A stretch of 64,000 bases of DNA from Methanobrevibacter arboriphilus JCM 13429 = DSM 1125 (GTDB taxonomy: Archaea; Methanobacteriota; Methanobacteria; Methanobacteriales; Methanobacteriaceae): NCBI RefSeq assembly GCF_002072215.1, contig NZ_JXMW01000001.1, positions 1-64,000 of the forward strand, read 5' to 3'. The position numbers and the translations under genes were made by a program. The notes under the pieces are model-generated. The model saw only the letters and a program-made list of their open reading frames with translations. It searched no databases and was not told where the DNA came from. Shown piece after piece: positions 20,507-29,683 of this stretch (position 1 is the first letter of the stretch; every line of letters begins with the position of its first letter).

Positions 20507-20935
20507 ATGAGTGAATTAGTTTCAAATCCAGAACTCTGTGTAAGTTGTGCAAAATGTGAAAGAAATTGTCCAATGAATGCAATCAGAGTGAATGAAGGAG
20601 TACCTCTATTTTGCATGCATTGTACACCAGAAAAAGCACCTTGTTTAAATATATGCCCTGAAGGAGCTATTGAAGAACTTGGTGGTGCAATAGTTATTAA
20701 TGGTGATAAATGTATTGGATGTGGAATGTGTAGAGATGTTTGTCCAATTGGAGCAATCTCTATGGATGAGATTGGTCAAGCCAAAAAATGTGATCTTTGC
20801 ACAAATGAAGAAACCCAACAATGTGTAGAATCTTGTCCAACAAATGCACTTAGTAATAATTCCCTAGATATGGTTTCTAAAAAACAAAATAAAATAGTTA
20901 ATGAACTTAAAAGATTAAAAGGAGTTATGAAATAA
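20507..20935 (+). CDS. porF: Por-associated polyferredoxin PorF
   Basis: A 142-residue paralogue of PorE with the same four-cluster cysteine pattern (CVSCAKCERNC, CMHCTPEKAPCLNIC, CIGCGMCRDVC and CDLCTNEETQQCVESC). It is the last gene of the por cluster, 47 nt after porE, with AAGAAGGT before the ATG. Directly downstream is the 9-bp minisatellite with many T4 runs, which may also serve as terminator. Confidence 0.9.
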   Translation: MSELVSNPELCVSCAKCERNCPMNAIRVNEGVPLFCMHCTPEKAPCLNICPEGAIEELGGAIVINGDKCIGCGMCRDVCPIGAISMDEIGQAKKCDLCTNEETQQCVESCPTNALSNNSLDMVSKKQNKIVNELKRLKGVMK

Positions 20936-20945
20936 TAACTTCTTC

Positions 20946-21206
20946 CTAATTTTACTAATTTTACTAATTTTACTAATTTTACTAATTTTACTAATTTTAC
21001 TAATTTTACTAATTTTACTAATTTTACTAATTTTACTAATTTTACTAATTTTACTAATTTTACTAATTTTACTAATTTTACTAATTTTACTAATTTTACT
21101 AATTTTACTAATTTTACTAATTTTACTAATTTTACTAATTTTACTAATTTTACTAATTTTACTAATTTTACTAATTTTACTAATTTTACTAATTTTACTA
21201 ATTTTA
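20946..21206 (+). repeat. 29 perfect copies of a 9-bp tandem repeat
   Basis: The unit CTAATTTTA (equivalently TTTTACTAA) recurs without a single change from 20946 to 21206, ending in a partial copy. The rest of the gap to the fumarase gene (21207-21471) is ordinary AT-rich sequence. Each unit puts a T4 on the plus strand, so the array gives 29 oligo-T stops right after porF. The lack of any divergence implies recent expansion or active homogenisation. Confidence 0.97.
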
Positions 21207-21471
21207 CTTAAAAATCATTTTTATTATATTTTAATATTTCTATTTAATCCTAAACTGAAATATTATATAAACTAAAACTATTATAAATTAATTATACAAA
21301 CTATAATAGATTCAATTTTACATTATAGAATTATCAATTATAATCTCATAATTACCTCATAATTCAATATTAAAATATAATAAATTTAATATACTAAATT
21401 TTACAAATAAAGTTTATAGATACTCACTATTTTTAGAAATTCAATATAACAATTAAAGGGGAATAAGAGGC

Positions 21472-22326
21472 ATGATTACAGAAAAAAAAGTTGAAGATAC
21501 AATTTGTCAACTTTACAAAAAAGCAGCAATAAGTTTACCAGAAGATGTTAAAATATCATTAGAATCTGCTCTTAAAGTAGAGAGTGATGAATTACCCCAG
21601 CTAAATATTGAAGCTATTTTAAAAAATATTGAACTTGCAGAAAAAAGAGCGATTCCAATGTGTCAAGATACAGGATTGCCTATAATTTTTGTAAAAATTG
21701 GGAAAGTTGAATTTGAAAATAACAACATTTATGAAACAATATACAATGGGATAGTAAAAGGAGTTCAAAAAGCAACAAAAGAAACACCACTTCGACCAAA
21801 TATAGTAGATCCTATAACAAGAGAAAATAGTGGGAACAATAGTGGAATAATGATTCCTCAAATTGATATAGAATTAATAAATGAGAATTATATTGAATTT
21901 ACAATACTTCCCAAAGGATTCGGATCTGAGAATAATAATGCTTTGAAAATGGCTTTACCAGGAGAAGGTATAGAAGGAGTAAAAAATTTTGTAGTTGAAA
22001 CTGTTTTAAAAGCTGGTGGAAAACCATGCCCCCCAATTGTAGTTGGAGTTGGAATAGGTGGAACATCAGATCTTGCTTTGAAAACCGCTAAAAAAGCACT
22101 TCTTGAAAAATTAGGAGATAAAAATCCAGATCCTCTACTTAAAGAACTAGAAGATTCTATACTAAAAGAAATAAATAATAGTGGAATCGGTCCAATGGGA
22201 TTAGGAGGTAAAACAACAGCGTTAGGTGTTAAAATCAAAAAAGTTTCTACACATACTGCAGGGCTTCCTATTGGAGTATGTATTCAATGCTGGGCACATA
22301 GACACGCTACAACAAGGTTAAAATAA
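21472..22326 (+). CDS. fumA: Fumarate hydratase, alpha subunit (class I, two-subunit type)
   Basis: The 284-residue protein matches the alpha subunit of the oxygen-sensitive 4Fe-4S fumarase/L(+)-tartrate dehydratase family: PMCQDTG with cluster ligand C64, [26 protein letters not shown] with C185, and the C-terminal [14 protein letters not shown] with C271. In methanogens it works in the incomplete reductive citrate pathway (fumarate/malate). The beta subunit gene is not in the window. AAGGGGAATAAGAGG precedes the ATG. Confidence 0.9.
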   Translation: MITEKKVEDTICQLYKKAAISLPEDVKISLESALKVESDELPQLNIEAILKNIELAEKRAIPMCQDTGLPIIFVKIGKVEFENNNIYETIYNGIVKGVQKATKETPLRPNIVDPITRENSGNNSGIMIPQIDIELINENYIEFTILPKGFGSENNNALKMALPGEGIEGVKNFVVETVLKAGGKPCPPIVVGVGIGGTSDLALKTAKKALLEKLGDKNPDPLLKELEDSILKEINNSGIGPMGLGGKTTALGVKIKKVSTHTAGLPIGVCIQCWAHRHATTRLK

Positions 22327-22557
22327 ATTAATTAAAAATTATGGAATATTTATCACAATATTATCTATTATAGAATTTATTATAAAAAATATTAATTAAA
22401 AATATTAAAAATCTTATTTAAAAATATTAGAAATATTAAAAATATTAGGAATATTAATAATATTATAATCATACAAAAAAAATTAAAAATTAGTTAATAA
22501 TTATTTAATAATTAGTTAAGAATTAGTCTAATTATTAGTCTGATGTTAGTTTTATGA

Positions 22558-23223
22558 TTAGTTTTTAGGCTTTTTAAAAGTCATCATAAATATTGTTCTT
22601 CTACCAATATCAACAGCCCTGTCAGCGATCCTTTCAAGGAACCTAGCTATAAATATTAGATTAATAGTTTGATTAATATTTTCTTTATCTTCAAACATAT
22701 TATCTGTGACTTGCTCTAATATTGAATCAAACAAATCATCGACTTTATCATCATCATTTCTAAGCTCTTTTGCAGTATCTAAATTTTGATTTAAGAAAGC
22801 ATAAAATCCTTTACTTAACATCATTTGAACATAATCTGCCATATATTGTAAATCTTCCATTAGTTTATCTGGGACAGACACATCCTTAATTAAAACCGAT
22901 AAATCAGCTATATTAGCAGCTAAATAACCAATTCTTTTCATATGGCTACTTACTCTTATAGTAGACTCAATAAACATTAAATCTCCAGCAACTGGCTGTT
23001 CAACAGCTATAAACTTAATACATCTCCTCTCTAAGTCAAAAGCAGCTTGATCAATTTCTTTACTTTTCTCAACTACTTCATCAGCTATTTTTTCATCATA
23101 ATCATTAAGTAAGGTAATAGCATTACGATGAGTTTCCATTACCATTTGTCCCATCTTTTCTGCTTCATCTTTCACATTGTTTATTCTATTTTTAAATGAT
23201 ATTCTTGGATATTCTTTATCCAT
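22558..23223 (-). CDS. phoU: PhoU phosphate-signalling protein
   Basis: A PhoU protein of about 221 residues made of two three-helix bundles with the conserved acidic metal sites (ETHRNAITLL / EKSKEIDQAAFDLE in the first half, RFLERIADRAVDIGRR in the second). It modulates the Pst transporter and phosphate signalling in the cytoplasm. I choose the ATG at 23223: AAGGGG at 23233-23238 touches the earlier in-frame ATG (23232) but is 9 nt from this one. It is the last gene of the pst cluster, with 360 nt between it and pstB. Confidence 0.9.
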   Translation of the reverse strand: MDKEYPRISFKNRINNVKDEAEKMGQMVMETHRNAITLLNDYDEKIADEVVEKSKEIDQAAFDLERRCIKFIAVEQPVAGDLMFIESTIRVSSHMKRIGYLAANIADLSVLIKDVSVPDKLMEDLQYMADYVQMMLSKGFYAFLNQNLDTAKELRNDDDKVDDLFDSILEQVTDNMFEDKENINQTINLIFIARFLERIADRAVDIGRRTIFMMTFKKPKN

Positions 23224-23586
23224 CAAGCACATCCCCTTGTTAAATTTGTTTAAAGTATTAAATTATCAACTTTTCTAAATTAAAAATTATTAAGATTTAA
23301 AATGGACTTTTAGATTAAATCTTAATTCTAAATAATCTAATTATTATAAATTATCTTTATTTTACAATAAATAGTTATCGAATCAATAGATAGCTAAATA
23401 ACTGATTAAAAAATGAATTTCAATCATTATATAATTTATTAAATTAATAGTTCCATTTTAATAATTCTATTTTAACAGTTCCATTTTAATAATTTAATAA
23501 TTTATTAAATTAATAGTTTTAATTTAATAGTTCTATTTTAATAATTTTATAAAATTTTCATATCTTTTTGTTTACAAAAGATTGTA
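23224..23586. other. AT-rich gap between pstB and phoU
   Basis: About 360 nt, with serial near-copies of TTAATAGTTCCATTTTAATAATTT (23430-23560). No gene is seen; a separate phoU promoter may lie here. Confidence 0.5.
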
Positions 23587-24339
23587 CTAACCAAATCTAC
23601 CAGTAATATAATCCTCAGTCTTCTTATTTTTAGGATCAACAAAAAGTTTATCAGTTAAGTTACTTTCAATAATCTCTCCATTTAAAAAAAATGATGTATA
23701 TTTAGAAACTCTTGTAGCTTGTTGCATATTATGAGTTACAATAAGAATTGTATATTCTCTCTTAAGTTTATGAATCAAATCCTCCACTTTAGTGGTTGAA
23801 ATAGGGTCCAAAGCAGAACAAGGCTCATCCATTAGTATAACTTCTGGATTATTAGCTATTGTTCGAGCAATACATAATCTTTGTTGTTGACCTCCAGATA
23901 ATCCCATAGCAGAATTATCAAGTTTATCTTCAACTTCATCCCATAATGCAGCAGCTCTTAAACTTTCTTCTACTCTTGCAGAAATAGCATCATCATCACT
24001 TATTCCATGAATTTTAAGACCATAAGCAACATTTTCAAATATTGATTTAGGAAATGGGTTGGGTTTTTGAAAAACCATACCTACTTTTTTTCTAAGGTCT
24101 ACAACATCCATTTTAGGGTCATAAACATCTTTACCATCAAGATATACATTACCAGTATGTGAAAAGCTAGGAATTAAATCATTCATTCTATTAATAGTCC
24201 TAATAAATGTAGATTTACCACAACCAGAAGGACCTATAAGTGCAGTAACAGTATTTTTTGGAATACCTGTATTAACATCTTTAAGAATGTGAGCATCTCC
24301 AAAATATACATTTAAGTTTTCTACTTCAATTCTATTCAT
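23587..24339 (-). CDS. pstB: Phosphate ABC transporter ATPase
   Basis: The 250-residue ATPase powers high-affinity phosphate uptake. Walker A is GPSGCGKST (residues 36-44), the Q-loop is [19 protein letters not shown], the signature is [16 protein letters not shown] and Walker B is [13 protein letters not shown], all typical of PstB. It sits in the membrane complex with PstA and PstC, whose genes lie just upstream. AAAGGGG is at good spacing before the ATG. Confidence 0.96.
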   Translation of the reverse strand: MNRIEVENLNVYFGDAHILKDVNTGIPKNTVTALIGPSGCGKSTFIRTINRMNDLIPSFSHTGNVYLDGKDVYDPKMDVVDLRKKVGMVFQKPNPFPKSIFENVAYGLKIHGISDDDAISARVEESLRAAALWDEVEDKLDNSAMGLSGGQQQRLCIARTIANNPEVILMDEPCSALDPISTTKVEDLIHKLKREYTILIVTHNMQQATRVSKYTSFFLNGEIIESNLTDKLFVDPKNKKTEDYITGRFG

Positions 24340-24433
24340 TATTAACCCCTTTGTTAAGTTAATTATATGTATAAATTAATTATAGCATGATTATATGTAA
24401 AATATATTTTAAAATAGTCATCTTTATAGCTAA

Positions 24434-25297
24434 TTATCTCCCCATGATTTTCCTTTGATATCTATCCACTAGATAGTTTGTAATTATAGTTAATGCCAAT
24501 ACGATTATAACAAGAACTGCAGCTGTTCCAAAAGCATTTTCAAGAGAAATACCTTCAGTAGCTAATATATACAAATGAAGTGGTAATGGTCTTCCAGGAT
24601 CAAATATTGATAAAGGCATCGAAAGAGATGCTCCAACTGCAAACATTACTGCAGCTGCTTCTGAAATAGCTCTAGTCATTCCAAGAATTACACCAGTTAC
24701 AATACCTGGTATTGCAGCTGGAAGCACTACTCTATAAATTGTTTGCCATTTTGTTGCACCCAATCCATAGCTACCCTCACGATAAGAACTAGGTATTGAA
24801 GAAATTGTAACTTCTGAAACCTGAAATATTGTTGGAAGTGCCATTATAGCTAATACTAATCCACCAGATATGATTGACCATCCTAATCCCACAGCAATAA
24901 CAAAAAATGCTAAACCGAATAAACCATAAACAATAGAAGGGATTGAAGCAAGAGTTTCTGCACCAAATCTAATGAGTTTAGTAATTTTACTTTCACCAGC
25001 AAATTCAACAAGGTATACTGCAGCACCAACACCAAGAGGTGTTGCAACTATACCTGCAATAAGAGTAACATACAAACTAGAAACAATCATTGGGAAAATT
25101 CCACCAGATGCTCCTGAATCAATTGGATTTGAAAATATAAATCCAAGGTTTACAACTGGAAGGCCTCTTATCAAAATATAGCCCAATATAATTATTAAGA
25201 TTAATATTGTTACGAGTCCTGAAATTACAAAGATTGAATTCATTATTTTTTGAGAAGTCTTTGGAGATAATATTTTTTGAAAATTTAATCCACTCAT
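24434..25297 (-). CDS. pstA: Phosphate ABC transporter permease PstA
   Basis: A 287-residue permease with about six membrane helices and the EAA loop [22 protein letters not shown] followed by [20 protein letters not shown]. Its start overlaps the end of pstC by 4 nt, so the two are translationally coupled. Confidence 0.95.
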   Translation of the reverse strand: MSGLNFQKILSPKTSQKIMNSIFVISGLVTILILIIILGYILIRGLPVVNLGFIFSNPIDSGASGGIFPMIVSSLYVTLIAGIVATPLGVGAAVYLVEFAGESKITKLIRFGAETLASIPSIVYGLFGLAFFVIAVGLGWSIISGGLVLAIMALPTIFQVSEVTISSIPSSYREGSYGLGATKWQTIYRVVLPAAIPGIVTGVILGMTRAISEAAAVMFAVGASLSMPLSIFDPGRPLPLHLYILATEGISLENAFGTAAVLVIIVLALTIITNYLVDRYQRKIMGR

Positions 25298-26172
25298 AAA
25301 TATCCACCTCCAACATCAACCTTATATTTATGTTGTATATAATTTGCAATTAATAGGAGTATCATGATTATTAAGAAAAGAACTATTGCTGTCCCAAATA
25401 ATGCATTATAATGAAGACCTGTTGCATAACCCATTTCTAAAGCTATATTAGCAGTTAAAGTTCTTACAGGATCAAATATAGATCCTGGTATTTGAACAAC
25501 ATTACCTGCAATCATAATAACAGCTAATGTTTCCCCAATTGCTCTACCCATTCCTAAAATTATTGCAGTTATAATTCCTGGAAGTGCTGCGGGAAATATG
25601 ATGTGTCGTATTGTCTGCCAGTTGGTTGCCCCAAGTCCAAAAGATGCTTCCCTATATTCTTGAGGAACTGCTCTTAGTGAATCTTGAGATATCGTTATAA
25701 TTGTAGGTAAAACCATGATTGTTAGAATAATAGCAGCAGTAAACATGCTGAAACCAGTGCCGCCAAAGTAAGTCCTTATGAGTGGAACTAAAACAATTAA
25801 ACCAAAAAATCCATAAACAACTGAAGGAATTCCTGATAAAGTCTCAATAACTGGTTTTAAAATTCGTCTAACATTGTTTGGAGCTACTTCAGCCATAAAT
25901 ATAGCGCAAAGAAGTGATAATGGCACAGCCATTAATAAAGACAACATTGTCACATAAATTGATCCTATAATCATAGCAAAAACTCCGAAATCACCATCAT
26001 TCGGAGCCCACGTCATTCCAAATAAAAAACGAAAGAAACCATAATCTTCAAAAGCTGGAAGTCCTTCAATTAATATAAATGAAACAATTAGAAGAATTAT
26101 AATAATAGAAAAAATAGCTGTTATAAATAACCCCTTTTCTATTAAGAATTCAGAAAATCTATTTCTTTCCAT
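25294..26172 (-). CDS. pstC: Phosphate ABC transporter permease PstC
   Basis: A 292-residue permease paired with PstA. An N-terminal membrane helix is followed by the periplasmic-side loop ([19 protein letters not shown]) typical of PstC and the EAA loop [21 protein letters not shown] 380-nt AT-rich stretch separates it from the upstream pstS. Confidence 0.95.
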   Translation of the reverse strand: MERNRFSEFLIEKGLFITAIFSIIIILLIVSFILIEGLPAFEDYGFFRFLFGMTWAPNDGDFGVFAMIIGSIYVTMLSLLMAVPLSLLCAIFMAEVAPNNVRRILKPVIETLSGIPSVVYGFFGLIVLVPLIRTYFGGTGFSMFTAAIILTIMVLPTIITISQDSLRAVPQEYREASFGLGATNWQTIRHIIFPAALPGIITAIILGMGRAIGETLAVIMIAGNVVQIPGSIFDPVRTLTANIALEMGYATGLHYNALFGTAIVLFLIIMILLLIANYIQHKYKVDVGGGYL

Positions 26173-26553
26173 AATAATCCCTTAAGTATTATTTTGATTT
26201 TTAATAATTAATGTTTGATAATATTTTAATAATAATGTTTAATAGTATTTTAATATCATTTTTAACATTCTTTAACAGTAATAATAATTTGTTATTTAAT
26301 AATTTTAGTAATATTTTAATAATGATTTCTAATAATATCTTATAATGATTTTTAATATAATTTAATAATGATTTTTGATAAGATTTTTATAAAATTCTCT
26401 ATAAAATTCTATAAAATTTTTTATAAAATAATGATTATTGATAATAATCTTAATAATAATTTTATAATAATTTTAATAATAATTCATTAATTACTTTTTG
26501 ATTTAAATAATTTTTGATATTAACAAATATTCATAATTTATAAGCATATTATA
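26173..26553. other. AT-rich gap between pstS and pstC
   Basis: About 380 nt of TAATAATTTTTAATA-type low-complexity sequence; many near-copies of a 13-16 nt unit (AATAATGATTTTTAAT). No gene; a promoter for pstCAB is possible. Confidence 0.5.
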
Positions 26554-27357
26554 TCAAATAGGAATTATTTTATCTTCTTTAATAATTTCAATTCCAGCAG
26601 GAGATTTAACCCATTCAATAAAATTTTTTACTTCACCAGTAGGAGTTCCTTTAATAAGAAACAAGAAAGGCCTTTGTAAAGGATAGTCCCCATTATAAAT
26701 TGTTTCTTCAGAAGGTGAAGTGCCATTTACAGAGATTGGTTTAACGTCCTCACTCATATGTGCAAAAGAAACAAACCCAATAGCATTAGGATCACTTGCA
26801 ACAGATTGTTTTACAGATTCAGTAGAACTTTGAACAACAGCAGAATTTTTTATCTTTGTATCATCCATAACAATAGATTCAAAGGCAGATCTTGTACCAG
26901 ATCCCTCTTCACGAGTTATAACATTAATTTCTCCGGATTTTCCACCTAACTCTTTCCAATTAGTTATTTTTCCATTGAAAATATCTCTTATTTGTTCTAT
27001 AGACAGTTTTGAAATATTATTCTGATTACTTACAGCTATTACAATACCTTCTTTTCCAATTGGGACTTCAGTAATGTTCTTTTTTTCCTCAAGGGAAAGT
27101 TCTTTTGAACTCATACCAATATCTGCAAGGTCTTGGTCTGTACTTCTTATACCCATTCCAGAACCACCACCTTGAACGTAAATTCTTACTCCATCATGAG
27201 ATTTCATATAGTTTTCTGCTAATTTCTCTGCTAAAGGTTGTACAGAAGTAGAACCTACAATATCAATTCTTTCGTAGTCTGTGCCAGGATTAACCAATAA
27301 AAAAGCCAAGATAATAATTATGGCAAGAATGATTATTCCCTTATATTTTGAGTTCAT
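26554..27357 (-). CDS. pstS: Phosphate-binding protein PstS (second copy)
   Basis: A 267-residue solute-binding protein with an N-terminal hydrophobic anchor (GIIILAIIIILAFLLV) and the phosphate-binding segments [28 protein letters not shown] and TREEGSGTRSAFESIV. It is exposed outside the membrane and delivers phosphate to PstCA. It is clearly a paralogue of the product of the gene 394 nt upstream, sharing SVQP, GTPTGEVK and PLQRPFLF-type blocks. The ribosome-binding site AAGGTGAT lies inside the arm of a strong inverted repeat. Confidence 0.93.
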   Translation of the reverse strand: MNSKYKGIIILAIIIILAFLLVNPGTDYERIDIVGSTSVQPLAEKLAENYMKSHDGVRIYVQGGGSGMGIRSTDQDLADIGMSSKELSLEEKKNITEVPIGKEGIVIAVSNQNNISKLSIEQIRDIFNGKITNWKELGGKSGEINVITREEGSGTRSAFESIVMDDTKIKNSAVVQSSTESVKQSVASDPNAIGFVSFAHMSEDVKPISVNGTSPSEETIYNGDYPLQRPFLFLIKGTPTGEVKNFIEWVKSPAGIEIIKEDKIIPI

Positions 27358-27363
27358 AACATC

Positions 27364-27407
27364 ACCTTAATTTTTAGTTCAACTTGGAACTATTTAAAAA
27401 TTAAGGT
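27364..27407 (-). promoter_or_regulatory. Stem-loop covering the pstS ribosome-binding site
   Basis: ACCTTAATTTTTA (27364-27376) is exactly complementary to TAAAAATTAAGGT (27395-27407), and within it AGTTC (27376-27380) can pair with GAACT (27387-27391). In the mRNA the 3' arm reads TAAAAATTAAGGT, i.e. it contains most of the AAGGTG ribosome-binding site; the ATG is at 27357-27355. Pairing would hide the site from the ribosome. This is read directly from the sequence; the regulatory role is inference. Confidence 0.65.
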
Positions 27408-27750
27408 TCAGCTATAATCGAAAAATATAAATGAAAAGATAAAAATCCCTACTACTATTATTAGGCAAATTTATCAATAATCAATGTTCATTTTGAGAAA
27501 ATATAATGATTCATAGATTTATTTATATTTTATAAGTAATACTCAGCACTAATCTGATTATAAATTAATAATTTAAGATTTTAATTGAAATATAGAAATT
27601 ATTATTAGTTATTTTAATTATTAAAATTTATTAAAAGCATTATAATTCAATTAAAATTTATTAGTCATTAGAATTTATTTAAACAAATCTAAAAAGTTTT
27701 AATGAACCTAATACTTTTAATTAAAAGAATTTAAAGTTTTAAATAAACAT
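27408..27750. other. AT-rich gap between the two pstS genes
   Basis: About 340 nt with no gene. It likely holds the promoter of the second pstS (several A/T stretches, none clearly better than the others) and the end of the first pstS transcript. Confidence 0.5.
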
Positions 27751-28581
27751 TTAACTGGAAGAAGATTGATTAGAAGATTTTACAATCTTTTCATCATTTA
27801 AAACTTTTGTTCCTTCAGAACTCATTACCCAATCGATAAACTCTTTTACATCACCAGTAGGAGTTCCTTTAACAAGGAAAATGAATGGTCTTTGTAATTC
27901 ATAAGAACCATCACCTATTGTAACATCACTAGGAGCAACGCCACCAATAGTTAATGCTTTGACATCATCACTCATATGTGCATATGATACAAAACCAATA
28001 GCATCAGGATCTTGTTTAACAGATTGTTTAACAGCTTCAGTAGAACTTTGAACAATTGCATCAGATTTTATCTTTGTATCTTTACCCATTACAATAGCTT
28101 CAAATGCATCTAATGTACCTGAACCATCTTCACGAGTTATTAAATGAATCGGTGCATCTGAACCTCCAACTTCATTCCAATTAGTTATTTTACCAGAATA
28201 AATATCTTTAAGTTGTTCAGTTGTAAGACCAGATACAGAATTATTATTATTTACAGCTATAACAATACCATCTTGACCAAGAGTATATTCAGTTAAACCT
28301 TTCTTTTCATCATCTTTTAACTCCTTAGAACTTGTACCAATATCAGCAGTTCCATCTTGAGCACTTTTAATACCTACACTTGAACCTCCACCTTGAACAT
28401 TAATTTTGAGATCAGGGTGAGATGATTGATAAGTTTCAGCAAGTTTTTCTGCAACAGGCTGGACAGATGTTGATCCAACAACATCAATAGTAGTAGCACT
28501 ACCACCAGTTGCAAATACCATTGCAACCACAGCTATTATAGCAACAACAACTATTATTAGAATTATATTATTTTTTTTCAT
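27751..28581 (-). CDS. pstS: Phosphate-binding protein PstS (first copy)
   Basis: A 276-residue phosphate-binding protein with an N-terminal membrane anchor ([18 protein letters not shown]), then [32 protein letters not shown] and [15 protein letters not shown]. The C-terminus ends in a short Ser/Gln tail. It is the first gene of the pst group after the promoter with an inverted repeat. GAGGTG precedes the ATG by about 10 nt. The two pstS genes look like a tandem duplication. Confidence 0.95.
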   Translation of the reverse strand: MKKNNIILIIVVVAIIAVVAMVFATGGSATTIDVVGSTSVQPVAEKLAETYQSSHPDLKINVQGGGSSVGIKSAQDGTADIGTSSKELKDDEKKGLTEYTLGQDGIVIAVNNNNSVSGLTTEQLKDIYSGKITNWNEVGGSDAPIHLITREDGSGTLDAFEAIVMGKDTKIKSDAIVQSSTEAVKQSVKQDPDAIGFVSYAHMSDDVKALTIGGVAPSDVTIGDGSYELQRPFIFLVKGTPTGDVKEFIDWVMSSEGTKVLNDEKIVKSSNQSSSS

Positions 28582-28616
28582 ATTTTTTACACCTCAAAAA
28601 TAAGTTACAATTTTTA

Positions 28617-28660
28617 GTATATAAAATTTACTACTATGTGAACAATAGTACACATAATAG
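28617..28660 (-). promoter_or_regulatory. pstS promoter: TATA box with abutting inverted repeat
   Basis: On the minus strand TTTATATAC (28625-28617) is the TATA box. Just upstream CTATTATGTG (28660-28651) and CACATAGTAG (28640-28631) form an inverted repeat with one mismatch in 10 and a 10-nt spacer. It lies where the BRE and any competing regulator would bind, so it is a candidate phosphate-response operator. Confidence 0.5.
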
Positions 28661-28689
28661 GAACAATGATATAAAAAAATAATAATAAT

Positions 28690-28860
28690 ATGAAAAAATT
28701 ATTAAAAAATAAAAAAAAGAAAAAAATATATTTCATAAAAAGTGAAATAAAATTCATCAAATTATTATCCAAAGATAATGTCACTAAACAGCCCAAAAAG
28801 AAATTAATACCCATAAATGAAAAAAAAACTCTAAAAAATACAATTTACAAAAAAATATAA
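28690..28860 (+). CDS. Possible Lys-rich 56-residue protein
   Basis: An ATG frame of 56 codons with 21 lysines (MKKLLKNKKKK start, then KSEIKFIKLLSKDNV) in the divergent region between pstS and the 2TM gene. No ribosome-binding site is present and the strand is generally A-rich and G-poor, so it may be chance. I list it as a possible small basic protein only. The rest of 28582-29148 is AT-rich promoter-type sequence without a gene. Confidence 0.2.
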   Translation: MKKLLKNKKKKKIYFIKSEIKFIKLLSKDNVTKQPKKKLIPINEKKTLKNTIYKKI

Positions 28861-29148
28861 TTAAAAAGAATTAACAAAATCTTAATTAGAAAACTTAAAA
28901 TAAAAAATAAGAAATAAAATCAAAAAATAAACATATTTACAAAAAAATAATGAATATGAAAATAGTAAATAAAAAAGTGAATATAAAAAAAATTTATATA
29001 AAATTAATAATATATATTAATTATATGAATAGGTATTAAATATATATTAGACATATAAATATGTATTAAATATATAAATGTATATTAAATATCTAATTCT
29101 ATTATGTAAACCTATATATTTAGGTGATGATATAGAAGAAGGGATTAT

Positions 29149-29436
29149 ATGGAAGATTATGATAAAAATAGCTATTATAATGCTAAAAAAAGAGTAAAAG
29201 AAGTTAAAATCTTTTATAAAAGCTTAATTTCATATATTATAATAAATATCTTTTTATTCGTGATAAATTTAATTTTTTCACCAGGATTTTGGTGGTTTTT
29301 ATTTGTAGTTGCTATATGGGGGATATTTATAGTATTACAATTTTTAAGAATATTCGTTTTTAAAAATAAAATATTTGGGGAAGATTGGGAAGATAAAAAA
29401 ATAAAAGAATATATGGATAATGATAAAAAACAATGA
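29149..29436 (+). CDS. 2TM-domain small membrane protein
   Basis: A 95-residue protein with a charged N-terminus, two hydrophobic helices separated by a short SPGFWWF turn (about residues 25-45 and 50-68) and a charged tail, matching the 2TM domain seen in many bacteria and archaea. The function is unknown. It sits in the plus orientation inside the pst region. A GAAGAAGGG purine stretch precedes the ATG. Confidence 0.65.
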   Translation: MEDYDKNSYYNAKKRVKEVKIFYKSLISYIIINIFLFVINLIFSPGFWWFLFVVAIWGIFIVLQFLRIFVFKNKIFGEDWEDKKIKEYMDNDKKQ

Positions 29437-29446
29437 AATAGTGTTC

Positions 29447-29680
29447 TATTTTTATCAAATCAGTTTTTAAATATTTTTCATTGAAAACTTTATTTAAAAT
29501 TCTTTATTAAACATCTTTATCCAAAATTTTATCTAAAACTTTTTATTTAGAGTCTTTTATTTAAAATTTTTTATTTTGTATTTAGAATCTTTTATTTGGA
29601 ATATTCTATCTAAAATCTTTTATTTGGTATTTAGGATTTTTATTTTGAATATTTTATCTAAAATCTTTTATTTTTTAATC
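29447..29680. repeat. Degenerate TTTATTTAAAATCTTT repeats
   Basis: About ten diverged units of a 17-24 nt theme (TTTTATTTAAAATC / TTATCTAAAATCTTTTATTT) occupy the gap between two convergent genes. On the plus strand the units carry T-runs and may act as terminator after the 2TM gene. Confidence 0.5.
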
Positions 29681-29683
29681 ATA

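Noticed and set aside
20946-21206. Possible CRISPR array
   Set aside because: The 9-bp unit has no spacers and is directly tandem; it is a minisatellite.
28614-28814. A 66-codon hydrophobic minus-strand frame upstream of pstS
   Set aside because: It runs through the pstS promoter and operator region, is mostly Phe/Ile from T-runs and lacks a ribosome-binding site; the TATA box and inverted repeat explain the sequence better.
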